Shown here piece by piece: positions 1 to 7,736 of a DNA stretch of 63,630 bases. Under the pieces are notes generated by a model. The model ran no database searches and was not told the DNA's origin. It worked only from the letters and a program-made list of their open reading frames with translations. Numbering within the stretch: the first letter of the stretch is position 1; the number at the start of each line of letters is the position of its first letter. This stretch comes from an uncultured candidate division WPS-2 bacterium. GTDB taxonomy: Bacteria > Vulcanimicrobiota > Vulcanimicrobiia > Vulcanimicrobiales > Vulcanimicrobiaceae. The stretch lies in the NCBI GenBank assembly GCA_937927945.1, contig CALEYW010000076.1, positions 1 through 63,630 of the forward strand, written 5' to 3'. A program made the translations under genes and the position numbers.

Positions 1-20
1 GCCGCCGCGCGAGGCGGCGA

Positions 21-520
21 TCAGCAGCCGTCCGGTGCACGCCGAGCCCCGCGGCGCGCTTCGCAGTGCAGCATCAGCGCGCACATTCCGAGAACTTCCG
101 GTTCGGAGGGTGCGAGCTGGTGGAGCAAACGCCCGAGTTCCGTCGCCTCGGCGGCGAGGCCCTTGCGCCGCGGATCGTGAGTCGCTGGCCCATCGTCGAC
201 GGCTTCACCAGGAAAGGGGACGCGATCGGCGCCGCATCGAGCCCGAGGACCGTCTGCAGCATCAGCGGCGTGCGCGCCGCCGCGTCGATCGCCGGGCCCG
301 CGCAGACGAACAGCAGCTCGAGCCACTCGTCCGGAAACCCCGGCTCGAGCGTCGCAAGCGCGTGGCCTTCCTCGGCCGCGGCGAGCAAGGCCGGTGCCGC
401 ATCGGCGTGCACGCGGGCGTGCCGCGCGACGTCGATCAGCCGCCTGCGCGCCGTCGTGAGAAGCCACGCCTCGGGTTTGTCCGGCACGCCGGCAGGGGCG
501 ATTCGACGCCGCACTATTCT
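21..520 (-). pseudogene. Relic of an ECF RNA polymerase sigma factor (ECF42/DUF6596-like)
   Basis: Two reading frames on the minus strand carry consecutive pieces of a long-type ECF sigma factor. The upstream piece (about 510 down to 200) has the region-2 end (PEAWLLTTARRRLIDVARH) and the region-4 block (LMLQTVLGLDAAPIASPFL, then MGQRL). It then runs straight into the other frame at DPRRKGLA, followed by LGRLLHQLAPSEPEVLG and ALMLHCEARR. Intact family members have roughly 40-50 residues between MGQRL and this tail, so an out-of-frame internal deletion is inferred near position 185. The first ~50 residues of region 2 are also missing, because the cupin gene ends at 514. A non-functional remnant is the simplest reading; family assignment is from memory of the motifs. 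Confidence 0.7.
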
Positions 521-993
521 TCGCCGTCGTAATAGTCGAGCGGGGCGGACCGGATGTTTGCCGTGTCGGGCGAGCGGACCCTCCATTTGCCGCTGTCGGG
601 GAAGTGGGCCGACTCACCGATCGGGTTGTCGGCAACGACGTACATGACGAGATCCGCGGAACCGTCGTTGGTGAACGCATGCGGTTCGCCCGGCCGGAAG
701 ATGAACGCGTCACCCGCTACGATCGCGGTCGTGCCGCCGGCGTGCCGCGCGATTCCCGAACCGGAGACGACGTGATAGAACTCCCATTGCGCGCTGTGGG
801 AATGATACGGATACGGCGTCGCCCCCGGCGGGATGCGGGCCACTTCCACGTCGAACGGATGGCGCTCGTTCAGATCGAGCGATTGCGGCTGCCGTCCGAG
901 CGCCTCGGAGATCTGCTTTCCGGCGCCGCGGAACCTTCCGCGCGGCGAAGACCAGGTCAATTCCTCGAGCTCGTCGGTGTTGATCTTGCGCAT
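514..993 (-). CDS. Cupin-domain protein
   Basis: A 159-residue protein with one conserved cupin barrel. Motif 1 is visible as YPYHSHSAQWEFYHVVSGSG (two His and a Glu as likely metal ligands) and motif 2 as GDAFIFRPGEPHAFTN (His). The N-terminus (MRKINTDELEEL) resembles small stand-alone cupins annotated as mannose-6-phosphate isomerase-like or (S)-ureidoglycine aminohydrolase-like proteins; the substrate cannot be told. It lies 34 bases downstream of the fused ABC permease on the same strand and may be co-transcribed. Ordinary size for a mono-cupin. Confidence 0.85.
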   Translation of the reverse strand: MRKINTDELEELTWSSPRGRFRGAGKQISEALGRQPQSLDLNERHPFDVEVARIPPGATPYPYHSHSAQWEFYHVVSGSGIARHAGGTTAIVAGDAFIFRPGEPHAFTNDGSADLVMYVVADNPIGESAHFPDSGKWRVRSPDTANIRSAPLDYYDGEE

Positions 994-1027
994 GGATCGC
1001 CGGTTTCGGCTGCGCTCCGGCGTACGC

Positions 1028-2395
1028 CTAGCCCGCGATGAAGTGCCAGCCCATGTGGATGCGCAAGCGCTCGCCGAACCAGTCGGAGAGGGCGACGAGT
1101 CCCCACGTCACCAGGACGTACGCGAGCATCTCCTTGTAGAAGAACAACTGCTGCGCTTCGAAGAGTGCCTGCCCGATGCCGCCGGCGCCGATCAAACCGA
1201 CGACCGTTGCGGCGCGGACATTCCACTCCAAGCGAAAGAGCGTGTGCACGACGTTGGGACCGAGCGCGAGCGGGATGAACCCGAACGCCGCGATCGCGAG
1301 CGGTCGCGCGCCGGTCGCTGCGAGCGAGGCGATCGGCGCGGCGGGCACGTTCTCGAACGTCTCGGCGTAGAGCTTGCCGAGCACGCCGGCGGAGTGGAGG
1401 CCCAGCGCGATCGCACCGCTGAGCGGGCCGATTCCGGCGCTCACCACAAGAATCAGGCCGAAGACGATTTCGGGGATCGAGCGCGCGACGTCGAGAACGC
1501 GGCGGACCACGAGCACGACGGGGAGCGGGGCGAGCCCCCGTGCGGCGATCAGCGAGATCGGAGCGGCGAGCACGGCGCCGATCAACGTGCCGCCGAGCGC
1601 GATCAGAAGCGTCTGCGCGATCAGGAGCGGCAGCGAGGCGATCTGCGTGGCGCGCAGCTGCGGCGGGAACATTCCGGCGAACGTGTGCAGGGCGTGCCGG
1701 AACGCGAAGATCTGCGGCCAATCGAACCACAGCGCGATCGCTGCGGCCGGGACGAGGATCAGCGCGAGCCGCGGATCGCGGCGGACCAGCATGCCCAAGC
1801 CGTCGACGCCGGCGACGAGCGCCACCAGCACGATCACCAGCGTCAGCGCGCGGTGATAATCGAGCGCGTTCAGCGCGCCGATCAATTCGGTGCCGATGCC
1901 GCCGCCGCCGACGGCGCCGACGATGATCGACGCCCGCATCGCGCACTCGAACGCGAAGGTCCCGAACGTCAAGATGTCCGGCAGCGTGAGCGGAATGAGC
2001 CCGAACGCGGCGAGCGAGATCCGCGAGGCCCCGGTCGCGCGTAGAGCTTCGAGCGGCGCGGCGTCGGCGGCCAGGAACAGGCTTCCGTAGACGCGCCCGA
2101 TCATGGCGGTATAGAACAGCGCGAGCGCCGCGACGCCGGCGCCGGGGCCGAGTCCGACCAGCACGACGGCGAGGATCGCGAGGGTCAGGTCGGGGATCGC
2201 CCGCAGCGACGCCAGCACCGTGCCGAGGAGCCGATGCCCGGGCGCTCGCGTTCCGATGACGACGGCGAGCGGGATACCGGCCGCGAACGCGACGAGCATT
2301 CCCGCAGCCGCCATGCCGATCGTTTGCGCGACCGGAACGGTAAGCGCGCGAAGGTACGCGGGCGAGAGGTCGGGCGGAAAAACCGCGGAGCTCAT
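1028..2395 (-). CDS. phnE: Phosphonate/phosphite-type ABC transporter permease, two PhnE domains fused
   Basis: A 455-residue inner-membrane permease made of two tandem PhnE-like halves. Each half ends in an EAA-type cytoplasmic loop that docks the ATPase: EALRATGASRISLAAFGLIP followed by VGAVGGGGIG in half one, and SLAATGARPLAIAAFGFIP followed by VGLIGAGGIG in half two. A normal PhnE is about 270 residues and works as a homodimer, so this single chain probably supplies both halves of the pore. The start ATG at 2395 overlaps the phnC stop by ATGA, which fixes it; a longer in-frame extension upstream lies inside phnC and is rejected. Phosphonate, phosphite or a related oxyanion is the likely cargo; the sequence does not decide. 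Confidence 0.9.
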   Translation of the reverse strand: MSSAVFPPDLSPAYLRALTVPVAQTIGMAAAGMLVAFAAGIPLAVVIGTRAPGHRLLGTVLASLRAIPDLTLAILAVVLVGLGPGAGVAALALFYTAMIGRVYGSLFLAADAAPLEALRATGASRISLAAFGLIPLTLPDILTFGTFAFECAMRASIIVGAVGGGGIGTELIGALNALDYHRALTLVIVLVALVAGVDGLGMLVRRDPRLALILVPAAAIALWFDWPQIFAFRHALHTFAGMFPPQLRATQIASLPLLIAQTLLIALGGTLIGAVLAAPISLIAARGLAPLPVVLVVRRVLDVARSIPEIVFGLILVVSAGIGPLSGAIALGLHSAGVLGKLYAETFENVPAAPIASLAATGARPLAIAAFGFIPLALGPNVVHTLFRLEWNVRAATVVGLIGAGGIGQALFEAQQLFFYKEMLAYVLVTWGLVALSDWFGERLRIHMGWHFIAG

Positions 2396-3078
2396 GCGAT
2401 GCGTCCGCCGTCGAGGGCGACGACCCGATCGAAATTCCGCCGGGCGACGTCGGGCTGGTGGAGCGAGCAGATCAGGGCGATGTTCCGGCTGCGCGCGACG
2501 CTGCAGAGCAGCGCGACGATCTGCTCGCCGAGCTGGGGATCGACGGACGCGATCGGCTCGTCGGCGAGGATCGCCGTCGGCTTCTGCACGAGGGCGCGGG
2601 CGATCGCCACCCGCTGCTGCTGTCCGCCGGAGAGGTCGCTCGTGCGTTCGCGCAGCTTCTCGGCGATGCCGACGCCGCCGAGCGCCTCGCGCGCTTCGGC
2701 GATCTCGGCGCTCGTCGGCGCGATCAAGAACCGCAGCGCGCGCAGCGTGCTCCAGCGTCCGAGCGCGCCGGCCATGACGTTTTGGTACACCAGCAGCCGG
2801 TCGACCAGGTCGTGCTGCTGCGCGATCACGGCGAGCTGCGTGCGCATGCGCCGCAGCGCGCCGCCGCGCAGCGTCGAGATGTCGACGCCGTCGACGCGAA
2901 TCGTCCCCGCCACGATCGGAACGGAGCCGTTGATCGACCGCAGGAGCGTCGTCTTTCCGCCGCCGCTGGGGCCGACGATCGCGACACACTCGCCGGCGCC
3001 GACCTGGAGCGTTACGTCATCGAGCGCGGGCGGCGCGCCGGGTCCATAGACGACGCGAACGCCGCGAAGCTCGAGCAT
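2392..3078 (-). CDS. phnC: Phosphonate-type ABC transporter ATP-binding protein
   Basis: A 228-residue ABC ATPase of the PhnC family. Walker A is GPSGGGKTT (about residues 37-45), the Q-loop is in VIAQQHDLVDRL, the ABC signature is DLSGGQQQRVAIARAL, and Walker B ILADEPIASVD follows. It powers the permease encoded immediately downstream, with which it shares an ATGA overlap. It starts 3 bases after the phnD stop, so the three genes form one transcription unit in the order phnD-phnC-phnE. Length is slightly short of typical PhnC (about 250). Confidence 0.92.
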   Translation of the reverse strand: MLELRGVRVVYGPGAPPALDDVTLQVGAGECVAIVGPSGGGKTTLLRSINGSVPIVAGTIRVDGVDISTLRGGALRRMRTQLAVIAQQHDLVDRLLVYQNVMAGALGRWSTLRALRFLIAPTSAEIAEAREALGGVGIAEKLRERTSDLSGGQQQRVAIARALVQKPTAILADEPIASVDPQLGEQIVALLCSVARSRNIALICSLHQPDVARRNFDRVVALDGGRIA

Positions 3079-3081
3079 CGA

Positions 3082-3951
3082 TCAGAGCAGTTTGAGTTTC
3101 GTCGCGATTCCCCGCAGCGTGTCGTATTCGGCGTCGTTCGCACGCACGAACGCCGTCCCCCGGAGAATCTCCAGGATCGGCGCGTTCGCGGGGGCACGGA
3201 GCGAGAGGAACGCGTCGGCGAACGCGGCGCGATCCGCCGGCGCCGTCTCTTTGCGCGCGACCCACACGTAGTCGAGAAACGGCGGCGTGGTGAAGAATAC
3301 GCGCACCTTCGTCTTGTCGATCTGGCCGCCGTCGATCATCGCGCGATAGACGCTTTCGTCGATCGCGCCCGCATCGCCGGCGCCGGCTTCGATCGCCTTC
3401 GCGGTCGCGGGGTGATTGCCCGAATAGCGAAACGTCAGGTCTTTGTCGGGATCGAGCCCGGCCTGCGTCATCGCGTAGTACGGCATCAGGTGCCCGCTGG
3501 TCGAGTTGATGTCGCCGAAGACGAACTTCTTGCCGCGCAGGTCCTTGAGTCCTTGAATCGCGCTGCCCGTTTGCGTGATGAACAGCGAGTGGAATTCGCG
3601 GTCGCTCGTGCGCTGAACCAGCGGGATGACGCCGTAGAGCGCGTGGGCCTTGGCGTACGTCAGCCCGCCGAGATAGGCGAAATCCAGCGACCCGTTGCCG
3701 AGCGCTTCGACGGTCGCGTTGTAGTTCGTCGGGATGACGAGTTCGACGTCGCGACCGAGCTTCGCGGCGAGGTAGTCCCGCAGCGGCTTCTTCTGCTCGA
3801 TGGAAACTTGCGTCGCTCCGGCGTCGGGAATCATCCCGACGCGCGCCGCCGCCGCGGCTCGCGCCGCGCGCGGAAGCGCGCTCAGCGCGAGAAGTGCCGT
3901 TGCGGCGGTGAGGGCGGTTCGTCGCGATACGGGTTGCGAGCTCATGGGCAC
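3082..3951 (-). CDS. phnD: Phosphonate/phosphite-type ABC transporter substrate-binding protein
   Basis: A 289-residue periplasmic or lipid-free binding protein of the PhnD/PtxB family. The N-terminus has a twin-arginine-like signal (SRRTALTAATALLALSALP, ending AARA at about residue 33). The mature part shows family hallmarks: IPTNYNATVEALGNGSLDFA, FGDINSTSGHLMPYYAM and FRYSGNHPATAKAIEAGAGD, the Ser/Thr-rich pocket that holds the oxyanion. It is first in the phnDCE unit, the usual order. Two start codons six bases apart are possible (3951 and 3945). The ligand (phosphonate, phosphite, phosphate ester) cannot be read from sequence alone; no C-P lyase or phosphonatase genes are nearby. Confidence 0.9.
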   Translation of the reverse strand: MPMSSQPVSRRTALTAATALLALSALPRAARAAAAARVGMIPDAGATQVSIEQKKPLRDYLAAKLGRDVELVIPTNYNATVEALGNGSLDFAYLGGLTYAKAHALYGVIPLVQRTSDREFHSLFITQTGSAIQGLKDLRGKKFVFGDINSTSGHLMPYYAMTQAGLDPDKDLTFRYSGNHPATAKAIEAGAGDAGAIDESVYRAMIDGGQIDKTKVRVFFTTPPFLDYVWVARKETAPADRAAFADAFLSLRAPANAPILEILRGTAFVRANDAEYDTLRGIATKLKLL

Positions 3952-3999
3952 TTCTTTTCGGTGCCGCTCGCGACACCTACCGCAGGGGCGCGACGCCGT

Positions 4000-4953
4000 T
4001 CACGGCCGCGGGCTCGGCTTTGCCGAAACGATCGGCGACGCGACCGGCAGCGCGGGCGATGCGATCGGCAGCGCAGGCGATGCGATCGGCGAGGGCACCG
4101 GACTATCGGGAGACGGCGCGACCGGCGACGCCGTCGGCATTGGCGTCGGCGACGGGCTCGGCGTCGGCGGCAGGACGCACCCGGGCGTTTCGATCTGCAG
4201 CTTCAGTCCCTTCCCGATCACTACGGGTGACGGCTGCGGTGTCGGCGTGGGCGTCGCGGTCGGCTCGGGAGTCGGTGTCGCGGTGGGCTCCGGCGTCGGT
4301 GTCGCCCTCGATCGACCCCTCCCACGCGGCGCCTCGGTCACGGCGACCGCGGCCTCCGGCGTGACGGCGACGGTCGGCTCCGGCGTCGGCGTCGCGCACG
4401 GCAACGCATCGGCGTAGTAGTGCTCGGTGAAGCCGATCGCGATGTCCTTCTTGATCACCTTACCGAAATACGACGTCGGAAAAACTGCGGCAATCCGGTT
4501 CATGTAGGTCCAGGCTCGTTCCTGATTAGGCTTCAGCCAAATCTTCTCCTGAGCGCGGATTGCCAGATAATACGAACGCGCGAGCTGCGGATCGCGCGGA
4601 AAAAGGCGCCCCCACTGCTGCAGCGCGTCGTCCGCGAACTCGACCTTGTTGACGATGGACGCATTGGTCGTGTGATCGCCCGACGTGATCGCCGCATCGC
4701 GAAACGTGTTGTTGATGCCGAGGTAACTCATCTTCATCCGGCCGAAATACCGATCGGCGGGAGCGGAGTTGTTGTATTTGACGAGCTGCTCGCGCTGATA
4801 CTTCGAGAGCGGTGCCGACGATTTCGCCGCTGGTGACGGAGCCCGAGGGGTCCGGCTCGGCGCAGCCGCCGCGATGACGGTTGCGAAGCTCAGCAAAACG
4901 GCGAAGATGACGTTCACGGAAGGCTGTTTTTCACAGACCTCGCGCCTATCCAT
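4000..4953 (-). CDS. Secreted hypothetical protein with Pro/Thr-rich repetitive tail
   Basis: I do not recognise the family. With the ATG at 4953 the product has 317 residues: a signal peptide (hydrophobic core VIFAVLLSFATVIAAAA), a folded middle with helical, TPR-like character (RYFGRMKMSYLGINNTFRDA through KVIKKDIAIGFTEHYYADAL), and a long low-complexity tail built from TPEPTA-type and PALPIAS-type repeats. A GTG at 4917 placed at the hydrophobic core is an alternative start; an ATG at 5040 would collide with the divergent gene at 5018. The tail looks like a cell-wall or surface spacer. It sits 48 bases upstream of phnD on the same strand. Confidence 0.7.
   Translation of the reverse strand: MDRREVCEKQPSVNVIFAVLLSFATVIAAAAPSRTPRAPSPAAKSSAPLSKYQREQLVKYNNSAPADRYFGRMKMSYLGINNTFRDAAITSGDHTTNASIVNKVEFADDALQQWGRLFPRDPQLARSYYLAIRAQEKIWLKPNQERAWTYMNRIAAVFPTSYFGKVIKKDIAIGFTEHYYADALPCATPTPEPTVAVTPEAAVAVTEAPRGRGRSRATPTPEPTATPTPEPTATPTPTPQPSPVVIGKGLKLQIETPGCVLPPTPSPSPTPMPTASPVAPSPDSPVPSPIASPALPIASPALPVASPIVSAKPSPRP
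4030..4310 (-). repeat. Coding tandem repeats in the secreted protein tail
   Basis: Two sets of short direct repeats are visible inside the gene for the secreted Pro/Thr-rich protein. At about 4045-4095 a 21-base unit occurs at least twice and encodes the 7-residue unit PALP(I/V)AS. At about 4240-4310 repeats with a GTCGGTGTCGCGGT-like core encode alternating TPEPTA/TPTP. The copy number could vary between strains by slippage without breaking the frame. Confidence 0.6.
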
Positions 4954-5017
4954 TCCGGGACAAGCGTGACACGGGTCATCCGATCGGGCAAAGGTCGCAA
5001 AGGGTACTATCGAACAA

Positions 5018-6316
5018 ATGCGGTTTTCCCTCGGGGTCAACTATTGGCCGCGGAGCAGCGCGATGGCGATGTGGCAGCGTTTCGACGCCGGCGAGATTCG
5101 CGAGGACTTCGCGCGGATCGCGGGCCTCGGACTCGACACCGTCCGGTTCTTCCTGCGCTGGGACGATTTTCAGCCTGCGCCGGATCGCCTCGACCCCGTG
5201 ATGCTCGATCGCCTCGAGACCGTCGTCACGCTTGCCGCCGGCGCCGGCCTGCGCTCGGTGCCGACGCTGTTCTGCGGGCACATGAGCGGCGTCAATTGGC
5301 TGGCGACCTGGTCGCTCGATCGCACCGCGCGCCACCCCCGCTTTCGCACCGTCACCCCGGACGGCGAGTCGCCGTTCGGCGTCGGCGATCTCTACGGAGG
5401 CCGGCTGCTCGACGCGCAGCTTCTCTTCGCCCGCGCCGTCGCCGAACGTTTGCGCGGGCATCCGGCCCTCGCGGCTTGGGACATCGGCCACGCGTTCACC
5501 AACGTGCGCGAGCCATCGTCCCTCCGCGTCGTCTCGGGCGAACACGCGACCGAGCCGGCAGCCGAACGCGACGTGGCCGACTGGAGCCGCCGGCTCACCG
5601 ACGTGCTCGCAGAGATCTCGACGATCCCGGCGACGGCGGGAACGCACTCAGGCGACCTCACCAGCGACCGCCACATCCGGCTCGGTTCGCTCTGCGCGCC
5701 GTTTGCCTTCGCTTCGATGCAGGGCCGCACCGTGGAGGTCGCCTTCGCGCGCAGCCGGCTCGACCCGGAAGTCGTCCCGTTTCTGGCGATGCTCGCAGCA
5801 TCGTTCTCCTACAAGCCCGTGACCGTGACGGGCTTCGGGAATCCCACCTGTCCGTTCGACAAATTCTCGGCGTTCGAACGTTTCGCCGCGCACGGCGAAC
5901 CGCCGAACATGACGATCTCCCCCGACGATACGGCGTTCGCGATCTACCCCTGTCTGACCGAGCACGAGCTCGCCGCATATTGCACGAACGTTCTCGATCG
6001 GCTCCACGCCGACGGCAGGCTCGGCGCGTACTGGTGGTGCTGGGCCGACTACGGCGACGACTTGGCCGCGCAGCCGCCCTTCGATCGCGCACCGCACGAG
6101 CGAACCTTCGGGATCATTCGGAGTGACGGCAGCGAAAAGCCGGTCGCGGCGGCGCTCAGCGCGTTCGCCCGCCTGCAGCGCACCGTGACGAAGGCGAACG
6201 ACATGCCGATGATTTCGAGCACCTACTACTACCGCACGCTGCCCGTCAGCGCCAAAACGCTCTTCGACGCCTTTCTCGGCTTCGTGAGCGAGCGCCGCAA
6301 CGCAAAGGCGCTATGA
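5018..6316 (+). CDS. Glycoside hydrolase-fold (TIM barrel) protein, catalytic Glu residues not evident
   Basis: A 432-residue cytoplasmic protein (no signal peptide) with the look of a GH5/GH42-type (beta/alpha)8 glycosidase, COG3934-like. It opens with SLGVNYWPRSSAMAMW, then DTVRFFLRWDDFQPAPDRLD and LRSVPTLFCGHMSGVNWL. Where such enzymes have an NEP/NE acid-base, it reads WDIGHAFTN. Where the nucleophile E(F/Y)G is expected it reads VTVTGFGNPT. Both Glu positions therefore appear substituted. The late WWCWADYGDD motif and the C-terminal SDGSEKPVA fit the family. It could be a pseudoenzyme or use other residues. The ATG at 5018 is the only sensible start. Confidence 0.65.
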   Translation: MRFSLGVNYWPRSSAMAMWQRFDAGEIREDFARIAGLGLDTVRFFLRWDDFQPAPDRLDPVMLDRLETVVTLAAGAGLRSVPTLFCGHMSGVNWLATWSLDRTARHPRFRTVTPDGESPFGVGDLYGGRLLDAQLLFARAVAERLRGHPALAAWDIGHAFTNVREPSSLRVVSGEHATEPAAERDVADWSRRLTDVLAEISTIPATAGTHSGDLTSDRHIRLGSLCAPFAFASMQGRTVEVAFARSRLDPEVVPFLAMLAASFSYKPVTVTGFGNPTCPFDKFSAFERFAAHGEPPNMTISPDDTAFAIYPCLTEHELAAYCTNVLDRLHADGRLGAYWWCWADYGDDLAAQPPFDRAPHERTFGIIRSDGSEKPVAAALSAFARLQRTVTKANDMPMISSTYYYRTLPVSAKTLFDAFLGFVSERRNAKAL

Positions 6317-6328
6317 TACGATGCGCAC

Positions 6329-6541
6329 ATGACGTACGAACTGCACATGAGCAACGGTGAAATCTACCTCGCCGACGACGCGTCCTACGCGATCGTTCGC
6401 GACTATCAGGACGGCAAGCCGTCGTCGTCGCGTCACGTGCCGGTGCGCCTGCCCGCCGGGACGGTGCCTCGCGACCCGCGGGGATGCACGATCCATCTCG
6501 GGCAGATCGTCGCCGTGATCGGCCCGATCGCGGAGTCCTGA
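6329..6541 (+). CDS. Small hypothetical protein
   Basis: A 70-residue soluble protein (MTYELHMSNGEIYLADD at the start, CTIHLGQIVAVIGPIAES at the end) without signal peptide, membrane segment or a motif I recognise. It starts 12 bases after the glycosidase-fold gene and ends 2 bases before the alpha/beta hydrolase start, so it is probably the middle gene of a three-gene unit. Its tight packing and beta-rich composition make a real gene likely, but no function is proposed. Confidence 0.6.
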   Translation: MTYELHMSNGEIYLADDASYAIVRDYQDGKPSSSRHVPVRLPAGTVPRDPRGCTIHLGQIVAVIGPIAES

Positions 6542-6543
6542 GG

Positions 6544-7362
6544 ATGCTCGTCTCCGTCCACGGTCACCGCCTGCACTACGACCTCTTGGGTTCGGACGAT
6601 GCGCCCCTCGTCTGCTTCGCGCATTCGCTGGCTTCGGACGGCGGAATGTGGGCGGAGCAGGTTGGGGTCACGCTGGACGCCGGCTTTCGCGTGCTGCGCG
6701 TCGACATCCGTGGACACGGCGGCAGCGAGGCGATCCCCGGACCCTATACGATGGACGCTCTCGCCGACGACTTCGCTGCGCTCCTCGACATCGGCAAGTT
6801 CGAACGCACGCACTTCGTCGGTCTTTCGATCGGTGCGATGATCGGAGAGACGCTCGCGATTCGCTACGGCGCGAAGCTCGCGTCGATGCTGCTTTGTGAC
6901 ACGCAGCCGTCGGCGCCCGCCACCGCCCGCGCGGGATGGTCGGCGCCGCTCGCGATGATACGGCAGTCCAACTCGCTCACGCCGGTCCGCGGCGGGATGA
7001 TGCGCGCTTGGCTGAGCGACGCGTTCAAAGCGCGCAATCCCGCGCGGTGGGCGCAGATCGAGAGCACGCTCCTGGCCACGACCCCGGCCGGTTTCGAAGG
7101 CTGCGTCGAAGCGATGTCGGATTTCGACGTGACCGCGGACCTGCCGTCGGTGCGCATTCCGACGCTCGTGGTCTGCGGCGCTGCCGATCCGATGACGCCG
7201 CCGTCCGAGAACCGGCGGCTCGCCGCGCTGATTCCCGGCGCGCGCTACGAAGAAATTCCGGACGCCCGCCATTTCGCCAACGTCGAGCAGCCCGAGACGT
7301 TCAACCGTATCCTGGCTGAATGGTTGAACGAGCAGCGCGCTTCGACGAGCTTGGGGGGCTAG
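6544..7362 (+). CDS. Alpha/beta hydrolase, 3-oxoadipate enol-lactonase (PcaD)-like
   Basis: A 272-residue alpha/beta hydrolase. The catalytic triad is plain: nucleophile Ser95 in GLSIGAMIG, Asp215 in VVCGAADPMTPP and His243 in DARHFANVEQP; the oxyanion loop is FAHSLAS near residue 27. The overall layout and the SIGAMIG elbow match 3-oxoadipate enol-lactonases of the beta-ketoadipate pathway, but no other pca genes are in the window, so the true substrate may differ. The ATG at 6544 follows the preceding stop by two bases. The stop TAG is shared as CTAG with the convergent coxIV stop. Confidence 0.85.
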   Translation: MLVSVHGHRLHYDLLGSDDAPLVCFAHSLASDGGMWAEQVGVTLDAGFRVLRVDIRGHGGSEAIPGPYTMDALADDFAALLDIGKFERTHFVGLSIGAMIGETLAIRYGAKLASMLLCDTQPSAPATARAGWSAPLAMIRQSNSLTPVRGGMMRAWLSDAFKARNPARWAQIESTLLATTPAGFEGCVEAMSDFDVTADLPSVRIPTLVVCGAADPMTPPSENRRLAALIPGARYEEIPDARHFANVEQPETFNRILAEWLNEQRASTSLGG

Positions 7363-7736
7363 CGGCTGCGCACGATCAGCAGCGCTCCGAGCAGACAGAG
7401 CGCGATGATGCCGAGGCCCGCAGCGGCAGGCGAGACGACGAATCCCAGCATCACCGCGGTCAGCGCGACGCCGATCCAGAACGGCGCCGGTGAGTGCGTG
7501 ATGTACGTTCCGACGTGCTCGCCGGCGGCTTCGGCCATCGTCGCATCCTCCTTGTCCGCGTACAGGTCGGCGTCGCGCTCGGCGAAGACCATGTAGCAGA
7601 CGACCACCGTCAGGGCCGCCGTCATTGCGCCAAGCAGCGTCGTACCGGCCGGCTCGTGCGCGACGAACCAATAGACCAGGGCGATCGTCCCGGTGAAGAG
7701 CGCCGCGGAGGCGAACAGCAGGAGTCCCGTCTTCAC
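7359..7736 (-). CDS. ctaF: Cytochrome c oxidase subunit IV (CtaF-type)
   Basis: A 125-residue membrane protein with four hydrophobic segments: GLLLFASAALFTGTIALVYW, LGAMTAALTVVVCYMVF, then, after an acidic loop DADLYADKED, IGVALTAVMLGFVVSP and GLGIIALCLLGALLIV. The size and the position directly behind coxI match the small subunit IV (CtaF) of actinobacterial-type aa3 oxidases, which stabilises the complex. The GTG start at 7736 overlaps the coxI TGA as GTGA. Similarity is by topology and context rather than by a catalytic motif. Confidence 0.8.
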   Translation of the reverse strand: MKTGLLLFASAALFTGTIALVYWFVAHEPAGTTLLGAMTAALTVVVCYMVFAERDADLYADKEDATMAEAAGEHVGTYITHSPAPFWIGVALTAVMLGFVVSPAAAGLGIIALCLLGALLIVRSR

